Assembly (NCBI GenBank): GCA_019671135.1
Contig: JAHRHY010000019.1
Coordinates: 186,001-250,000 of the forward strand
DNA: 64,000 nucleotides
DNA from: Linnemannia hyalina
Taxonomy: Eukaryota > Mortierellomycota > Mortierellomycetes > Mortierellales > Mortierellaceae
Reading direction: 5' to 3'
In this document: positions 1 to 10,500 of the stretch, one piece after another
How positions within the stretch are numbered: the stretch's first letter is position 1
Layout: every line of letters begins with the position of its first letter
Notes under the pieces: model-generated
Database searches by the model: none
Seen by the model: the letters and a program-made list of their open reading frames with translations, nothing else
What the model was told of the DNA's origin: nothing
Made by a program: the position numbers and the translations under genes

Positions 1-450
1 AAGGTAAGTTACCGGAGGGTGAGTCCTTGGAGGGGATGCGCTGTTGAGAGTAAATCCACTCGATCCATGCCTTGCGGTTTGCCTCCGAGATAGCTTCCTC
101 AAGGACACCCAACAGCTCCAGACCTCCAATTGCAAACAGACCCAAGGTCATTCTACATTGGTAGTGTGAAAGTTGCAAAGTAATGTAAGCTGTCCGCTGC
201 CACTGTTGCCCTTTGTCTTTTCTCCTTGTCTGCTCCATCTCTCAACACAGACACTTTTACAAGAACGCGTTTGTCTTGAAAAAGGACAAAGTGCGACGCC
301 AAGGTATGGATGTTACCTGAATGTGTCTTGCGAGGTGTACGGCTCTGGGAGCATCTGGAGGTTGCGTTTGAAGTACTGGATGTGCTTCTCGCGCTGGAAG
401 GTAGGTCCGCTTGGTTGCGTTGTTGGTTGTGTTTCCTGCGTTGTTGCCAT
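1..450 (-). CDS. CDC43: Geranylgeranyltransferase type I beta subunit, N-terminal part (runs off the window)
   Basis: This is the 5' end of the protein prenyltransferase beta subunit that, with the shared alpha subunit, attaches geranylgeranyl to CaaL proteins such as Rho GTPases. Exon 1 is 450..317 and ends in AG|GTAACA. The intron 316..153 ends in TAG, and exon 2 starts at 152. The joined frame reads HIQYFKRNLQMLP, then FRMTLGLFAIGGLELLG, then WIEWIYSQQ. This follows the family's first helices (human PGGT1B has an HVRFFQRCLQVLP / FFALSGLDML / IIEWIYSLQ order). The start at 450 is the first ATG before the conserved helix. A possible next donor lies at 12-11, so the last exon seen may end at 13. 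The catalytic zinc-site residues lie further downstream and are outside the window. CDC43 is the yeast name; the assignment rests on about 90 residues. Confidence 0.82.
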
Positions 451-873
451 GGCTGGTTCAGAAAGCATCGGTGCTTTGTGGGTGGGTATGAAATGTCGGT
501 GGTAAAGGTGTAACTCCGTCCTTTTCGCTCCTTCATCACGTCGTGAACACGTACATGAGCGAGCGTGACTGTTCCTGGCCTGAACTGTCTGTGATTTTTT
601 GGGTTCCTCACAAACCACACCTTGTAATTCAGGACAGGACGGGATCATCAGCAACAACAACCGAGGGGGATCATGCAGAGACAAGAACAACATCGGCGCG
701 TATTTCTAGGAGAACGTACATAACCTGGCAGGGCTGCTGTTTCCTTAACATCAACGGATACCATTGCAAGCGAAATAAAATACCGCAGCAAAACGACGCA
801 GTCAACACGCCGCGTATGAATGATAGTGCTTGGCACTCTCACTCCTTGGACTATAGCCAACCCTGGATAATGG

Positions 874-883
874 TATAAAAAGG
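874..883 (+). promoter_or_regulatory. TATA box of the first F-box gene
   Basis: TATAAAAAGG lies 109 bp upstream of the chosen ATG at 992. It falls in the 541-bp gap between the divergent geranylgeranyltransferase and F-box genes. No other gene is visible in 451-991. Confidence 0.6.
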
Positions 884-991
884 TCGAAGGACACGGCGCC
901 TTTCTTCGACAACATCTTGCTTACCCTTCTCACCACCACAACCTCTCTCCTAGCAAGGCGTTTCAACACACTTCCCCACACATATCACAGA

Positions 992-2827
992 ATGCAAGAC
1001 GCTCAGATCTCAAATCAACAACACGGTGTCTTTGGCATCCTCGAGCTCATCCAATGTATCGGCAACATTCTCCATCCATCCGACCTCTTTGCCTGCGTAC
1101 AAGTTTCCCGCTATTGGAACAGCAGTCTCATTCCGTTACTATGGGAAACAATCGATGACTCGAAGCTATCTTGGCCAAGGATTATCCGACGACACGACAA
1201 AGAGAGCAGGAACTATATCCGCAATGCCTTCGTCAAGAATGGGTCTCACATCCGGCACTTGTGGCTTCATTGGAGGACCACCCTGGACGCGGTGTGTATC
1301 GGAAATCATTGCAGCGACCTACGTTCGCTACATGTCGCACACATTCGCCATTCACAGATCCAAGAGCCAGAGTACGAGTGGATAGAAGACTTGGATAGAC
1401 AAGAACAGGACGAGATGATAGCCTTGCGTTGGGAGCTCGCCATGGAAGATCTTTCCGTTTGTCCATTTCCGACAAGAAAGGAGCCGTTTGGGAGGACACT
1501 GGCGCAACAGGAGTTGGACTGGTCGACATCTAAGCATTTTTGGACTTTTATTCGCAACAACCGCCAACTGCAGAGTCTTTACCTCCACAAGAGCCTGGGG
1601 GAGTTCATGGAGGATGTGCCGTTGCCTTACCTCGTCGACACTCTGGCCTCGCTCAAGGATCTTGCTCTGCTGGAAAACAACTATGTCGCCATCGATCTCG
1701 ATCATATCTTTGGTCGACTTTTGGGATTGGAACAATACAGCACGGCATTCTCGCCTTCAGGAAGCGGCGCCTCGATCCAACCGTCACTACGGCTCCGGGA
1801 TGCGAAGTTCTTGGATGTCTGTACCTACCGAGAGCTACTGTGGATTCTGAACCATGCACCCAACCTAGAGTCCTTGAGTTTTGGTGCCGTTTCGGTTCTG
1901 GGAACTGTCACTCCTACTGAGGCAGCCGTGATCATGGACAACACACTGAGTCGAGTGACAAGTCTACAACTGGGCGTGCGTACACATATGCTCGACGTTG
2001 CCTTGGACCAGGTGTTTGCATTGATGCCCAACCTTACCTCCTTCACCACCACCCAGCTCGTGCCCTCGATCGCTCAAGCACTATCGACCTTCTGCACGAA
2101 TCTGGAGACAGTACACGAGCCTTATAAGGGATCACTCTCCACAGGATTAAGTCAAGCTCTGGACTGGCTCCTCAAGAACTGCCCTACTCTCACGAAATTC
2201 GACGGGGTCCGACATGTACTGTCTGGTTCGATCTGGGAGGAGCCGTGGGTCTGCCAGGAGCTGACATTTCTCCGCTGTCAAGTCAAGGGTGTCCAACGAC
2301 TGTCGTCTCAGGATCAGGAACGATACAGTGTCATCGTTTGCGGTTCGCTTTCCGAAGACGACGTCCGTTTGTTGCAGTTGCGTAGGACTTCATTGCAGCA
2401 GCAAAAGAAGATCTACAGGAAACTTGCGACCCTGACACAACTGCGCGTTCTCGATCTTGGATTAGAGTACCGACGACTATACAGAGGGCTGCAGATGTCG
2501 GATGAGCAGTACTTGACTGTCGATGGACTCTTCCCGGATACGCTCGAGCTGACGCTGGAATCAGGGCTTGGCAAATTGGAGACGTTGAAGGCCTTGCAGG
2601 TGTTTGGGTTCGAGGGGGTGGACCATAGGATCGGCCTGACAGAGCTGGAATGGATGGCCAAAAAGTGGACGGGACTCGAGGAGATGCGGGGGTTGCACAA
2701 GTTTTCGGCGAGGATAGAGTATAAGCGACGGAAAGATGAGTTGAGAAATCACTTTGAGGGGTTGCGACCGGATGTGAAGCACCAGGGTGCTGACTACGGC
2801 TATGACAATGGTGCTGGTTGGCTTTGA
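992..2827 (+). CDS. F-box / leucine-rich-repeat protein 1
   Basis: A predicted substrate receptor of an SCF-type E3 ubiquitin ligase: the F-box would bind Skp1 and the LRR part would bind the target. The frame is intronless and 611 aa from ATG 992. The same frame is open 25 codons further 5', but ATG 992 fits the TATA box at 874 and places the F-box near the N-terminus. The F-box-like segment spans about residues 10-55 (ILELIQCIGNIL, DLFACVQVSRYW, LLWETIDD). Irregular leucine-rich repeats fill the middle. The C-terminal end carries the motif shared by all family members here (LTLESGL, then EGVDHRIG, then EWMA and W). It is the first of three same-strand paralogues. No target can be inferred. 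Confidence 0.85.
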   Translation: MQDAQISNQQHGVFGILELIQCIGNILHPSDLFACVQVSRYWNSSLIPLLWETIDDSKLSWPRIIRRHDKESRNYIRNAFVKNGSHIRHLWLHWRTTLDAVCIGNHCSDLRSLHVAHIRHSQIQEPEYEWIEDLDRQEQDEMIALRWELAMEDLSVCPFPTRKEPFGRTLAQQELDWSTSKHFWTFIRNNRQLQSLYLHKSLGEFMEDVPLPYLVDTLASLKDLALLENNYVAIDLDHIFGRLLGLEQYSTAFSPSGSGASIQPSLRLRDAKFLDVCTYRELLWILNHAPNLESLSFGAVSVLGTVTPTEAAVIMDNTLSRVTSLQLGVRTHMLDVALDQVFALMPNLTSFTTTQLVPSIAQALSTFCTNLETVHEPYKGSLSTGLSQALDWLLKNCPTLTKFDGVRHVLSGSIWEEPWVCQELTFLRCQVKGVQRLSSQDQERYSVIVCGSLSEDDVRLLQLRRTSLQQQKKIYRKLATLTQLRVLDLGLEYRRLYRGLQMSDEQYLTVDGLFPDTLELTLESGLGKLETLKALQVFGFEGVDHRIGLTELEWMAKKWTGLEEMRGLHKFSARIEYKRRKDELRNHFEGLRPDVKHQGADYGYDNGAGWL

Positions 2828-2887
2828 AAAATAAACACTTGTCTGCTCTTTGTGGCCACTTGCTCATGATTCTGTTTTCTGAAATGC

Positions 2888-3060
2888 CGCAGCCTCTTTT
2901 TTTATTTTTTTCTCTTCACTTTCTCTTCTCTTCTCTTCCCTTCTCCTCTCCTCTTCTCTTCCCTTCTCCTCTCCTCTCTTCTCTTCTCTTCTCTTCTCTT
3001 CTCTTCCCTTCCCTTCTCTTCCCTTCTCTTCTCTTCTCTTCTCTTCCTTTTGTTTTCTTC
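2888..3060 (+). repeat. Polypyrimidine (TCTTC)n tract before F-box gene 2
   Basis: About 170 bp made almost only of C and T, with TTCTC/TCTTC pentamers repeated many times. It sits directly 5' of the second F-box gene (ATG 3114). CT-rich leaders near transcription starts are common in fungal promoters. The frame that reads through it is low-complexity and not a gene. Confidence 0.9.
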
Positions 3061-3113
3061 ACTGACATTCCCCTCTCCTCCAATAAAGCGTCGATACCAT
3101 CATCGCACTCAAA

Positions 3114-5095
3114 ATGCCGACCACAGAGACATCACTGCCACCCACACGACACCTCTTCCTGCCAGAGATAATCGAAATACTCACCCTCTCACTAGCCCGA
3201 CGAGACCTATTCCGCTGTATCCAAGTCTGTCGCGCCTGGTACACCCTCTTCACGCCCTACATGTATATCTCCATCAACGACCACCGCCACAACTGGCCAG
3301 GGATCCTCGGGAGCTTCCACATGACTCAAACCACACCTAACAAAAAGGACGAAGATTGGCTCCTGGACCTATTCAGAAAACACGGTCGCCATATCCGTCA
3401 CCTCCAAGCCTATCGGTGTGTTACCCTCAACGCCCTCGCCGCAGCACAGACGTGTACACAATTGGAAACTCTCTCCGTGCCGGATCAGATCTGGAACATG
3501 ATCCGACCTGAGATGGCGGATTCTGTTATCTGGAGACCTCCTGGGTTGACGAATCTCTCTGACGAGAAGAATTTGAGGCATCATGAGCAGCATTTACGGA
3601 TTCAAGGTCGATGGCTTTATTTGCTTGTACGGCAGAATAGGAGAACGCTACAGGAATTGAAGGTTCATCAGTTGTCGAGGATTGGAGAGCTGGATCCGGG
3701 GGTTCTTGACGGGTTGTTGAGGTCTTGTCCTAGGTTGAATACGCTGGAAATATCTGACCTGAATTGGACTGGTGCTGCAGTAAGTGAAGAAGGAGAATGT
3801 TGGCAGGCTAAATATTACGTATGGGACAGTAAGGTAACTGACGCATGCAATTGTTTGTGCTTTTGATACCATAATAGCAAACTTATATCCCTAGTCTTGT
3901 GAAGGATGTGCCACAAATACAGCATTTTGTCGACGGCAGCATACGCTGGAACAAGTCGATACTACAAGCATCATTGCCCAATCTAAAGACCTTGAGGTTG
4001 GAAGCACCGGTTCCGATCCAGGCAGTCTTCCAGCTTTTGAAGAACCTCCCTCACCTCCGGGAGTTGCGGGTGAGATGGAGCCAAGGCCCCAATCTGTCCC
4101 ACAATGACCTGGGAGTCATCCTTGACCATACTCCTCACCAACTCGAACGTCTCGACATTGGCGAGATCGGGTTCAAGAATGATGACTACTTTGCCAAGGA
4201 TGTCTTGACCTGGCTCCCACACCTGGTCGACCTCAGCACTCAGCATATTGGTCCTGCCCTGGCCGAGCTCATACCGACCCACTACCGAAACCTGCGGTCG
4301 TACAACCAACCCATCCCGGTGAAATCGATTCATCCAAAGTTTCTGTTGCCGCACAGTGCTATCAACACCCTGAGCGTCCTGCTGGAGAACTGTCCGCATT
4401 TGATTGAGTTTGACGGGATCGGGCACAAGATCGAGGCGGACTACCTCCTGGACCATCCTTGGGTCTGTAAAGGCCTAGAGGTGCTCAGGTTTCAGATCGT
4501 AGGCGTTCGTCGGCTGTCCGAGGAGGAGGATATAGATTACCGGCAAGGGGAGCTGTTCCTGAGGATCAATAGAGACCTAGTAGAAAGGGAGAGAGAGGCG
4601 ATCGAGAAGCATGAGCGTCTTCAACTTCAACAACGGCGAGTATATGACCGGCTGGCAGAGATGGTACATCTCCGGGTCCTCGATCTGGGGATGGAATATC
4701 GCACCATTGATCTCCCAGATGGGCGTCCACAGATCCGTTATGGAGTACACGTGTACGAGGACTACAGAAAGCCGATCCCAGATACACTGGAGCTGTCGCT
4801 AGAGTCGGGGTTGGACCGATTGTCGACGTTGAGGGAGTTGGAGGTGGTTGGGTTTGAGGGGGTGGACCATCGGATCGATTATGGAGAGTTGAGGTGGATG
4901 GGTCAGAGTTGGCCACGTTTGAAGGAGATGCGGGGTTTGCAGGAGGTGAAGTGTGAGAAGTTGCGGCCGGACGAGACGTCTTATCCGAAGGCTTTTATGA
5001 AGCGACACTATCCTAATGTCAAGCACAAGCGACTCTTTCACTTCAATTATGATTGTCCCCATTCTTCACACACACACACACACACAAAACCTTAA
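3114..5095 (+). CDS. F-box / leucine-rich-repeat protein 2
   Basis: Second tandem F-box/LRR paralogue, 627 aa with one intron. Preferred model: exon 1 3114..3779, intron 3780..3877 (GTAAGT...TAATAG, 98 nt), exon 2 3878..5095. A second donor at 3834 (GTAACT) with the same acceptor also keeps frame and would add 18 residues. The shorter form aligns better in length with paralogue 1. The F-box region is about residues 13-60 (LFLPEIIEILTLSL, DLFRCIQVCRAWY). LRRs follow, and the C-terminal signature is LSLESGL, GVDHRID, LRWM and SWP. The last codons run into a CA repeat, giving a His-Thr tail, so the C-terminus may vary between strains. Unlike its two neighbours it carries an intron. Confidence 0.83.
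5067..5086 (+). repeat. (CA)n microsatellite at the 3' end of F-box gene 2
   Basis: A CA dinucleotide run of about 20 bp that encodes the terminal His-Thr repeats of the preceding gene. Confidence 0.9.
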
Positions 5096-5264
5096 AAATG
5101 CTCACACGAATAAAACAACGGCCAACACATGGAATGGGAAGAAAGGAATAGAAAAGATTTCGAGTGCCCCCTTTTTTTTCTTCTTTCTTCTCTCCCACTC
5201 TTTCTTTTCCAACAAACGCCTTACAGCAGACAACCACAACAACAACAGCAACAAGGACAACAAG

Positions 5265-7151
5265 ATGGACAAGATACCTACAGAGATCCTCGCCGACATC
5301 GGTTCATACCTGTCCCTACATGACTACCTACACTGCATTCAGGTCTCCCGAACCTGGAGCAACGTTTTTATCCCTTTTCTCTGGCAAACCATCGACGATT
5401 CACTCCACGCCTGGCCACGGATCCTCAAGACCCTCGACTCGGACACTGCCGAGGCTTCCGGACACGATGAAGACTGGCTCCTTGGTATCTTTGCCAAGTA
5501 TGGTCGATATATCCAGGACCTCAACCTCCACTGGAAAGTCACCATCAAGGCTGCCTCTACCAGTAATCACTGCAACAACGACGTGGACAAGGACAAGGAC
5601 AGCGATATCGGGGTCGTATGCACAAACCTCAAGTCATTGTCGGTTGCTGATATCGGCCAAAACTTGACACACCTCCAGGGAAAGGCCCAATCTGCCCAGA
5701 ACAGGTCTACCGCTTTGCCTCCTTCGACAATATCTCAGGATGCGTTAACAGGACCACTGATCTCACCGATCTTTGAGGATGCGTTCAAGTCGCAGCTTCG
5801 TGGAACTCGGACAGAGGATCAACAGCTGGAGGATTGGAGGCTTGTTCAGCAGTTTTGGCTCTTGGTTCACCAGAATCGCCCTCACCTTCAGGCACTCAGG
5901 ATTGATGCCTCTGTCGACGCATTGGTGGAGATGAACACAACTGGATTTGTGGACTCGATGGTGGTGGGTCATTTGACACAGTTGGTTGATCTGCAATACA
6001 GAGAGCTCCGATGTGACACGACCACACTCCTCCGCCGGTTGCCTCGGTTGAAGTCTCTACAGTCTCAAGTCGTTCTTACGGATGGAGTTCTCACAGGATC
6101 GTTTTCTAGCCTTCGGTGTCTACGTGCGTGTCGGTCAATGAGTCTTGTCGAGATTGTCACCCTCCTGCAGTGTCTTCCTAATCTGAGCGAGTTGGGTGTG
6201 ACGCAGATTAATTACACGGAGGAAGAGGAACCTGTGATAGAGAGAATGGACAGGACAACGCCTGCAGCCCTCCAGAGTCTCCGCATCGACTGGAGCTCGA
6301 ATTGTGACGCCCTGAGCTTGCAGGACCTATCTGCATGGCTCCCTCATCTCACGGACCTGTCAGTCGGGCAAATGCGCTACGACGTCGCCATGATCCTTGG
6401 CGACTATTATCCACTATTGGAATCTCTGACAGATCCTCTGAAAACGACAAAGTCTCGGGAAGGCGAGATTGCCATCCACAGTAGAGTCTTGGCAGTTGTC
6501 CTCTCGAGCTGCATCAGCCTCAAATCGCTCGATGCACAGGTTCGCACGATCGACATGAGTTTCTACGCGAACGAGCCCTGGGAGTGTCTTGCACTGGAGA
6601 CGCTTCATTGCCGGATACGCGGGATCACTCGCCTGACCCAGACGGAGCAGTGGATCTACAACGACGGATGTACCTATACGTCGGCGAAGAAGGCCATGCA
6701 GTACCTTTTGATGGATGATGTGTACGACTACGAGGAGGAAGAAGTCGATCCGGATATGATCTTGGCTAAGTATTCGAATAGTGTGGCTCAACAGAAGCGG
6801 GCATATGATCGATTGGCGGGGTTGAAGCGTCTCAAGTCTCTACAACTGGGTCCACGCCAGCCTAGAGGGATTGGTTACTACCCTGAAGATCTCCTTCGGG
6901 AGGATACGTTGGAATTGACGTTGGAGTCGGGGCTGGATCGACTGTCAGAGTTGAAGCGGTTGGAAGTATTTGCGTTTGAGGGGACGAGTCATGGGGTCGG
7001 AAAGGCGGAGGTGGAGTGGATGGCAGAGAATTGGCCTCGGTTGAGGGAGTTGAGGGGATTGAAGGGGAGTCGAGAAGCGAAGGAGTTGAAGGGGTATATG
7101 AACCAGCTGCGACCTGACGTTGTGCTCAGCGATTTTTTAGAAATGGCATGA
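5265..7151 (+). CDS. F-box / leucine-rich-repeat protein 3
   Basis: Third tandem paralogue, intronless, 628 aa. The start is ATG 5265 (MDKIPTEILADIGSYL), which opens directly on the F-box. The same frame is open back to 5016 but only through a CA repeat and a homopolymeric Phe stretch, so that extension is rejected. F-box about residues 2-45 (DYLHCIQVSRTW, FIPFLWQTIDD). A weakly conserved block near residues 50-90 (DEDWLLGIFAKYGRYIQDL) is shared with paralogues 1 and 2. An acidic insert (DYEEEEVDPD) precedes the final repeats. The C-terminus has LTLESGL, FEGTSHGVG, EWMA and NWP. It lies only about 170 bp after F-box gene 2, with a polypyrimidine leader between them. Confidence 0.85.
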   Translation: MDKIPTEILADIGSYLSLHDYLHCIQVSRTWSNVFIPFLWQTIDDSLHAWPRILKTLDSDTAEASGHDEDWLLGIFAKYGRYIQDLNLHWKVTIKAASTSNHCNNDVDKDKDSDIGVVCTNLKSLSVADIGQNLTHLQGKAQSAQNRSTALPPSTISQDALTGPLISPIFEDAFKSQLRGTRTEDQQLEDWRLVQQFWLLVHQNRPHLQALRIDASVDALVEMNTTGFVDSMVVGHLTQLVDLQYRELRCDTTTLLRRLPRLKSLQSQVVLTDGVLTGSFSSLRCLRACRSMSLVEIVTLLQCLPNLSELGVTQINYTEEEEPVIERMDRTTPAALQSLRIDWSSNCDALSLQDLSAWLPHLTDLSVGQMRYDVAMILGDYYPLLESLTDPLKTTKSREGEIAIHSRVLAVVLSSCISLKSLDAQVRTIDMSFYANEPWECLALETLHCRIRGITRLTQTEQWIYNDGCTYTSAKKAMQYLLMDDVYDYEEEEVDPDMILAKYSNSVAQQKRAYDRLAGLKRLKSLQLGPRQPRGIGYYPEDLLREDTLELTLESGLDRLSELKRLEVFAFEGTSHGVGKAEVEWMAENWPRLRELRGLKGSREAKELKGYMNQLRPDVVLSDFLEMA

Positions 7152-7596
7152 GCTGGTGGCAATAGACGATAATAGACAACAAGCAAGTAGATGCTAGTCT
7201 ACCTTTCCTCTTCAGATCGGATATTTTATTCGTTGCAGCGATATGATGCGATGTGAGATGTAACCCCTGGCGATGGACAACGTGATCATCGACAGTCACT
7301 TGGTGCTTCCACCTTTGCCAACTTCGCACGCTTTTTTTTTTTTTTTTTTTTTTTTTGGTGCCTTTGCAGACCATGGAGGTGCTTCATCATCCCCTCTTTC
7401 TCTTCTCTCCACTCGCTCCCTCCACTCCTCTTCACCGACCATGCTCGCTGCCTGAGCACTGCCTCCCTGTATTATATCTCTTGTCTGATTCACCCTAGGC
7501 TTCTTGCCTAATCCCACTTTCACCCCTCCCTTTGTACATAATCACATCCCTCTCCCCCCCCACACTCTCACCAATAAGAATACCAGCCATCAAGCA
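7152..7596. repeat. Spacer with T25 tract and pyrimidine-rich leader
   Basis: The 445-bp gap between F-box gene 3 and FAB1. It holds a 25-base T run at 7332-7356 and a CT-rich stretch before the FAB1 ATG. I see no gene; frames crossing it are low-complexity. Confidence 0.7.
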
Positions 7597-10500
7597 ATGA
7601 GCGCACTCACCAGCTTCGATGCCCTTCACGAGCCCCAATCCGAAGACCCGCCCGAGAACGTGCTCTCAAAGATATTCCAACGAGTCAAATCCACCCTCTC
7701 CACCTCCCATACCGCACCCACACCCACACCACCAACTTCAACAGCAACAACCACAGGAGTCTTCCCCTCCTCTTCCTCCTCTGACCGCGTCAACACCACA
7801 AGCGCTTCCTCGTCTTCGACATCCCTCCACGCTGGTAGTACTGCTGACGCACACCTGACTACCATCCTCAACAGCGCAGGCGGCAATAGTAACAGCAACA
7901 ATGGCATTAGTCAATTGGCTACTGTTGGTCAGTCGGACCAGTATTTGAGTCGAATTCATGATAAGGCGTCTAGTACGACTTCGTCGTCTACGTCTACGAC
8001 GGGAACCTCGGAGACTGGATCGTGGGTCGTCACCTCCGACAGCGCTACAAGCAGCAACAATAACAGCAATAACAATGGGGGCACCAAAACAACACTTCCA
8101 AACAGCAGCAACAACAACACGGGAGCGCGACATGGGGTCTTGAGTACAGTCGACAATAGCATGGACAAGGCCAGTGTGGTACGGCGGAGTTACCCCGCCA
8201 CCACCTCATCAACAGCTCCCAAGAGGGCGTCGTCGCTGTTCAAAGTGAGCACCCTCGATCACAGCATTGTCCAGTCCGACGATACTGCCCCGCTCTCTTC
8301 CTTGGCTCCCCCTGTAATGTCATTCAGTCCTGCTTTTGGAGGCCCATCCGAGTCTGTGGGGGCTGTGATGAATCGGCCCATTGATAGTCGCATAGTTGAC
8401 CACACAAGGCTCACTGCAGGTACATTCTCTGTTTTTTGTCAGCGATGTATTGTTTTCTGTTGTGCTATGGTTGGGTGCAGAGGCCTTGTCCGCAATTGAG
8501 AGAGCGAGGGCGATTTATTAGCCTTTCCATTTCAATGTGACCAATATTAACATGCCTATTCACATACATAGGAGACAACTCAACGACGCGCGACTACATC
8601 CACCAAACGCTTGGTGCCAAGGATGCTTCCTATGACTCGGATGCCCGCTCAATCAGGAGTTTCAGTTCTGGGCACCATAAGGGCAACTCGCTAACAAAAG
8701 TCATCCGTCGGCTTCGAGGAGAGGGTGTGAACAAGGATTACTGGATGGCAGACGAAAATGCAAAGGAGTGCTTTGGTTGCAGCGCTTCCTTTTTCGTCTT
8801 TCGCAGGAAGCACCATTGCCGCATCTGTGGTAAGTGGGCGTTGTTGCTGTCATTGCTATTGTTGTTGGGATTGTTGTTGTTGTTGCGGATAGATGCGGAC
8901 GTGTTAGGTAATGAATGTCCAAAGTCCATATAAAATTCTGACGACTTCCTCGACTTGTATAATATAGGGCACATCTTTTGCTCAAAGTGCGCGAACAAGA
9001 TTATACCCGGAGCCAAGCTTGGATACGAGGGTTATTTACGAGTGTGCAATTATTGTCTAGACATCATGCAGCAGTACGAGCAGCCGGAGAACGGTCCAAG
9101 CGATTATACCCCAGGATCATCATGGCCTACACCCATACCCCCCAACATCCACGGACACTTTTCCCAACAGCTCCCCATGTCACCCAGCACCAACACGAAC
9201 CAGCAAGCAGACGGCACCCCTCTAGACGGGATCAGGAAGTTTCTTCACGCAGGCTCAAACTTGTTTCTAGCCCGGTCTCGCTCTAATACCACCACTGGCG
9301 ACCAGATCGATGGGAACATAGCACCTTTTCGGAGGTCTTTAGCCCTGGAGGATGGCCATATGAACGATTCTGTCCTGGATCCAGAGATTGCGCCCTTTAT
9401 GGGCGAGGAAGACGATGATGATGGTGATGATCTTTGGCCATCAAATTCACCAAACCCGATGGGGTTCCTGTCTCTGCATGGACCTCACAACGACCCGAGC
9501 AGCGACGATGACTTTTCGGACTATGGCCCCAGGGACAAGACTACGCCGCTGCGAGCGCCGCGAGCCGAAGATATTCGCGACATGTTTGCCAAGGATCGTT
9601 CGCCTATTAATCGCAGGATCAGTATCAAGGGCAACAGGCCAAACAGGAACCTAAGCTTGAGTCTCAAGACCCGCGGCCTGCTGAGACCAGATGGGGTAGA
9701 ATCTGCTAGGTCGCCCATGGATATTAGGCCCAGCTCACCGTTCTTGACCTCAGGTTCTCAGTCTTTGATGCATACAAACCGACACTCCAGAGCAGCGTCC
9801 ATGGTGACCAGTGCCGTGGAACTCAACAGCGCATCCTTGCAGCACATGCGGCGCCTCTTGCGACAGCTTTTGACGCGGTTCGAGATCGACAGCGCCGATG
9901 GTTGGGAGGATGTGATCATGAAGCTGGTGCTCAAGGTTTCAAACAGCATTCAGATCCTCGGAATCATGGACGTGATGCAGGTAGTCAAGATCAAGAAAAT
10001 CCCCGGCGGCACGGCTCAGGACACTCTTTATATCGACGGTGTTGTCTGCACCAAGAACCTGGCCCACAAGCAGATGAGTCGCACGCTTCAGAACCCGCGG
10101 ATCCTGATCCTGAAGTTTGCCCTCGAGTACCAACGCATCGAGAACCACTTTATATCACTGGAGCCGATTGTCAAACAGGAGAAAGAGTACCTGCAGCACC
10201 TTGTCGCCCGCATTGTTGCTCTGTCCCCGCATGTTGTTATTGTCGAGAAGACGGTCTCTCGACTTGCCTTAGAGCTTCTGCTGACTCACAATGTCGCCGT
10301 GGCCTACAACGTCAAGCCTGAAGTGACGGAGGCGATCGCTCATTCGACCGGTGCGGACATCATCCTTTCGTTCGACAAGCTGGGCAAAGAGCCACGACTG
10401 GGCACATGCGGTACCTTTGAGGTCAAGACCTTCGTTCACGAGCTGATCCCCAACAAGAGAAAGAGCTACATGTTCTTCCAGGACTGTCCAGGCAACCTGT

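Noticed and set aside
2818..3171. Plus-strand frame through the CT-rich tract
   Set aside because: Composed of Phe/Ser/Leu from a pentamer repeat; it is a low-complexity leader of the next F-box gene.
3834..3877. 44-nt intron in F-box gene 2 (donor GTAACT)
   Set aside because: In frame, but the 98-nt intron from the stronger GTAAGT donor at 3780 gives a protein that matches the paralogue's length there.
5016..5264. 83-codon N-terminal extension of F-box gene 3
   Set aside because: It overlaps the end of F-box gene 2 and reads through a CA repeat and a Phe run; the ATG at 5265 directly precedes the F-box.
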